Of a stretch of 23,417 nucleotides of DNA, positions 23,171-23,417 are shown one piece after another; position 1 is the stretch's first letter; each line of letters starts with the position of its first letter. The stretch is taken from NCBI GenBank assembly GCA_900540625.1, contig UQGP01000036.1, forward strand, positions 1 through 23,417, written 5' to 3'. The translations under genes were made by a program, and so were the position numbers. The notes below the pieces were generated by a model that was not told the DNA's origin, did no database searches, and saw nothing but the letters and a program-made list of their open reading frames with translations. This DNA comes from an uncultured Porphyromonadaceae bacterium (GTDB lineage: Bacteria > Bacteroidota > Bacteroidia > Bacteroidales > Muribaculaceae).

Positions 23171-23417
23171 TCAGCAAGCGCGGACAACGAGCCAGTTGGT
23201 TTGATAGACGGAGCGGACGGCAAAGAGCAGGTGTGCCGGAGCACCCTCATAGGCTCGGAACCATCCGTAATTCCAGCCCATACCCATGTCGAGATACAGC
23301 GCGTGGCGCACGCCCATATGTACAAGAGCCGTTACAAAACAGTCCAGAGTGACCGGATACCGCAGGGCAACCGCATCAAATTATGGCCGAGGCAAGGATT
23401 TCACGAAGGTAATCTTG
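23171..23417 (-). pseudogene. 3' end of a gene with apparent frameshift, possible phosphodiester glycosidase-like
   Basis: On the minus strand, 23380 down to 23171 reads 69 residues then a stop, with protein-like sequence including DAVALRYPVTLDCFVTALVH, LYLDMGMGWNYGWFRAYEG and TNWLVVRAC. Upstream, the edge of the window reads QDYLREILASAI in a different frame, followed at once by a stop (ATT TGA). Dropping one base near 23380 joins the two frames into one continuous sequence. The C-terminal pattern (ALYLDMG.GWN..W(F/Y)R...TNW) recalls hypothetical Bacteroidales proteins that I link, with little certainty, to phosphodiester glycosidase (NAGPA)-type domains. The gene starts beyond the window edge. 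It could be a pseudogene or carry a sequencing error. It is convergent with mfd. Confidence 0.5.

Noticed and set aside
1..23417. tRNA, rRNA, CRISPR array, insertion sequence or prophage genes
   Set aside because: I saw no cloverleaf-like tRNA, no regularly spaced repeats with unique spacers, and no transposase or integrase motifs on either strand.

Overview
The window reads as chromosomal DNA of a member of the Bacteroidota, most likely the order Bacteroidales; a gut Muribaculaceae- or Barnesiella-like genome is my guess. The support is: fimbrillin (type V pilus) lipoproteins, a DUF3575 outer-membrane protein, a membrane-embedded AraC-type regulator, A-rich start regions rather than Shine-Dalgarno sites, and repeated promoter-like sites of the Bacteroidota form TTTG-N19-TAnnTTTG. 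Base composition looks even and I see no transposase, phage gene, tRNA, rRNA or CRISPR array.

Layout. (1) 84-3515, plus strand: a promoter, a secreted multidomain endonuclease I-family nuclease (279-2693), then tcdA (2690-3427), which overlaps it by four bases, and a strong terminator. (2) 3534-10604, minus strand: a seven-gene fimbrial operon. Read in the direction of transcription it is a DUF3575 protein with an N-terminal OmpA-like domain, a FimB/Mfa2-like anchor, then five fimbrillin-family lipoproteins. Its promoter region (10605-11013) has a clear -7 box, a poor -33 box, three helically phased copies of an AGCGGAAA-like motif upstream, and a long hairpin in the leader. (3) 11014-12217, minus strand: two overlapping lipoprotein genes, one probably DUF5036 family and one unrecognised. 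(4) 12440-13594, minus strand: a regulator with about seven membrane helices and a C-terminal AraC-type DNA-binding domain, a plausible controller of regions 2 and 3. (5) 13791-17237, minus strand: an 1148-residue exported protein made of four repeated beta-sandwich plus FN3-like modules, with its own promoter and terminator. (6) 17238-17818: a divergent intergenic region with one promoter in each direction. (7) 17819-22968, plus strand: an S41 C-terminal processing peptidase and mfd, overlapping at TAATG. (8) 22969-23417: palindromic repeats, then the 3' end of an apparently frameshifted gene on the minus strand.

How it fits together. The middle of the window (3.5-13.6 kb) is a surface-appendage locus: regulator, small lipoproteins, outer-membrane protein, anchor and five pilin-like subunits. 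All five subunits have a lipobox and a Ser/Ala-Arg pair at residues 43-61, where an Arg-specific protease would release the mature pilin as in Porphyromonas FimA and Mfa1. The nuclease and the 1148-residue protein both end in segments resembling sorting or C-terminal domains of Bacteroidota exported proteins. tcdA, the S41 peptidase and mfd are housekeeping genes. Family assignments come from reading motifs by eye; no database search was run.
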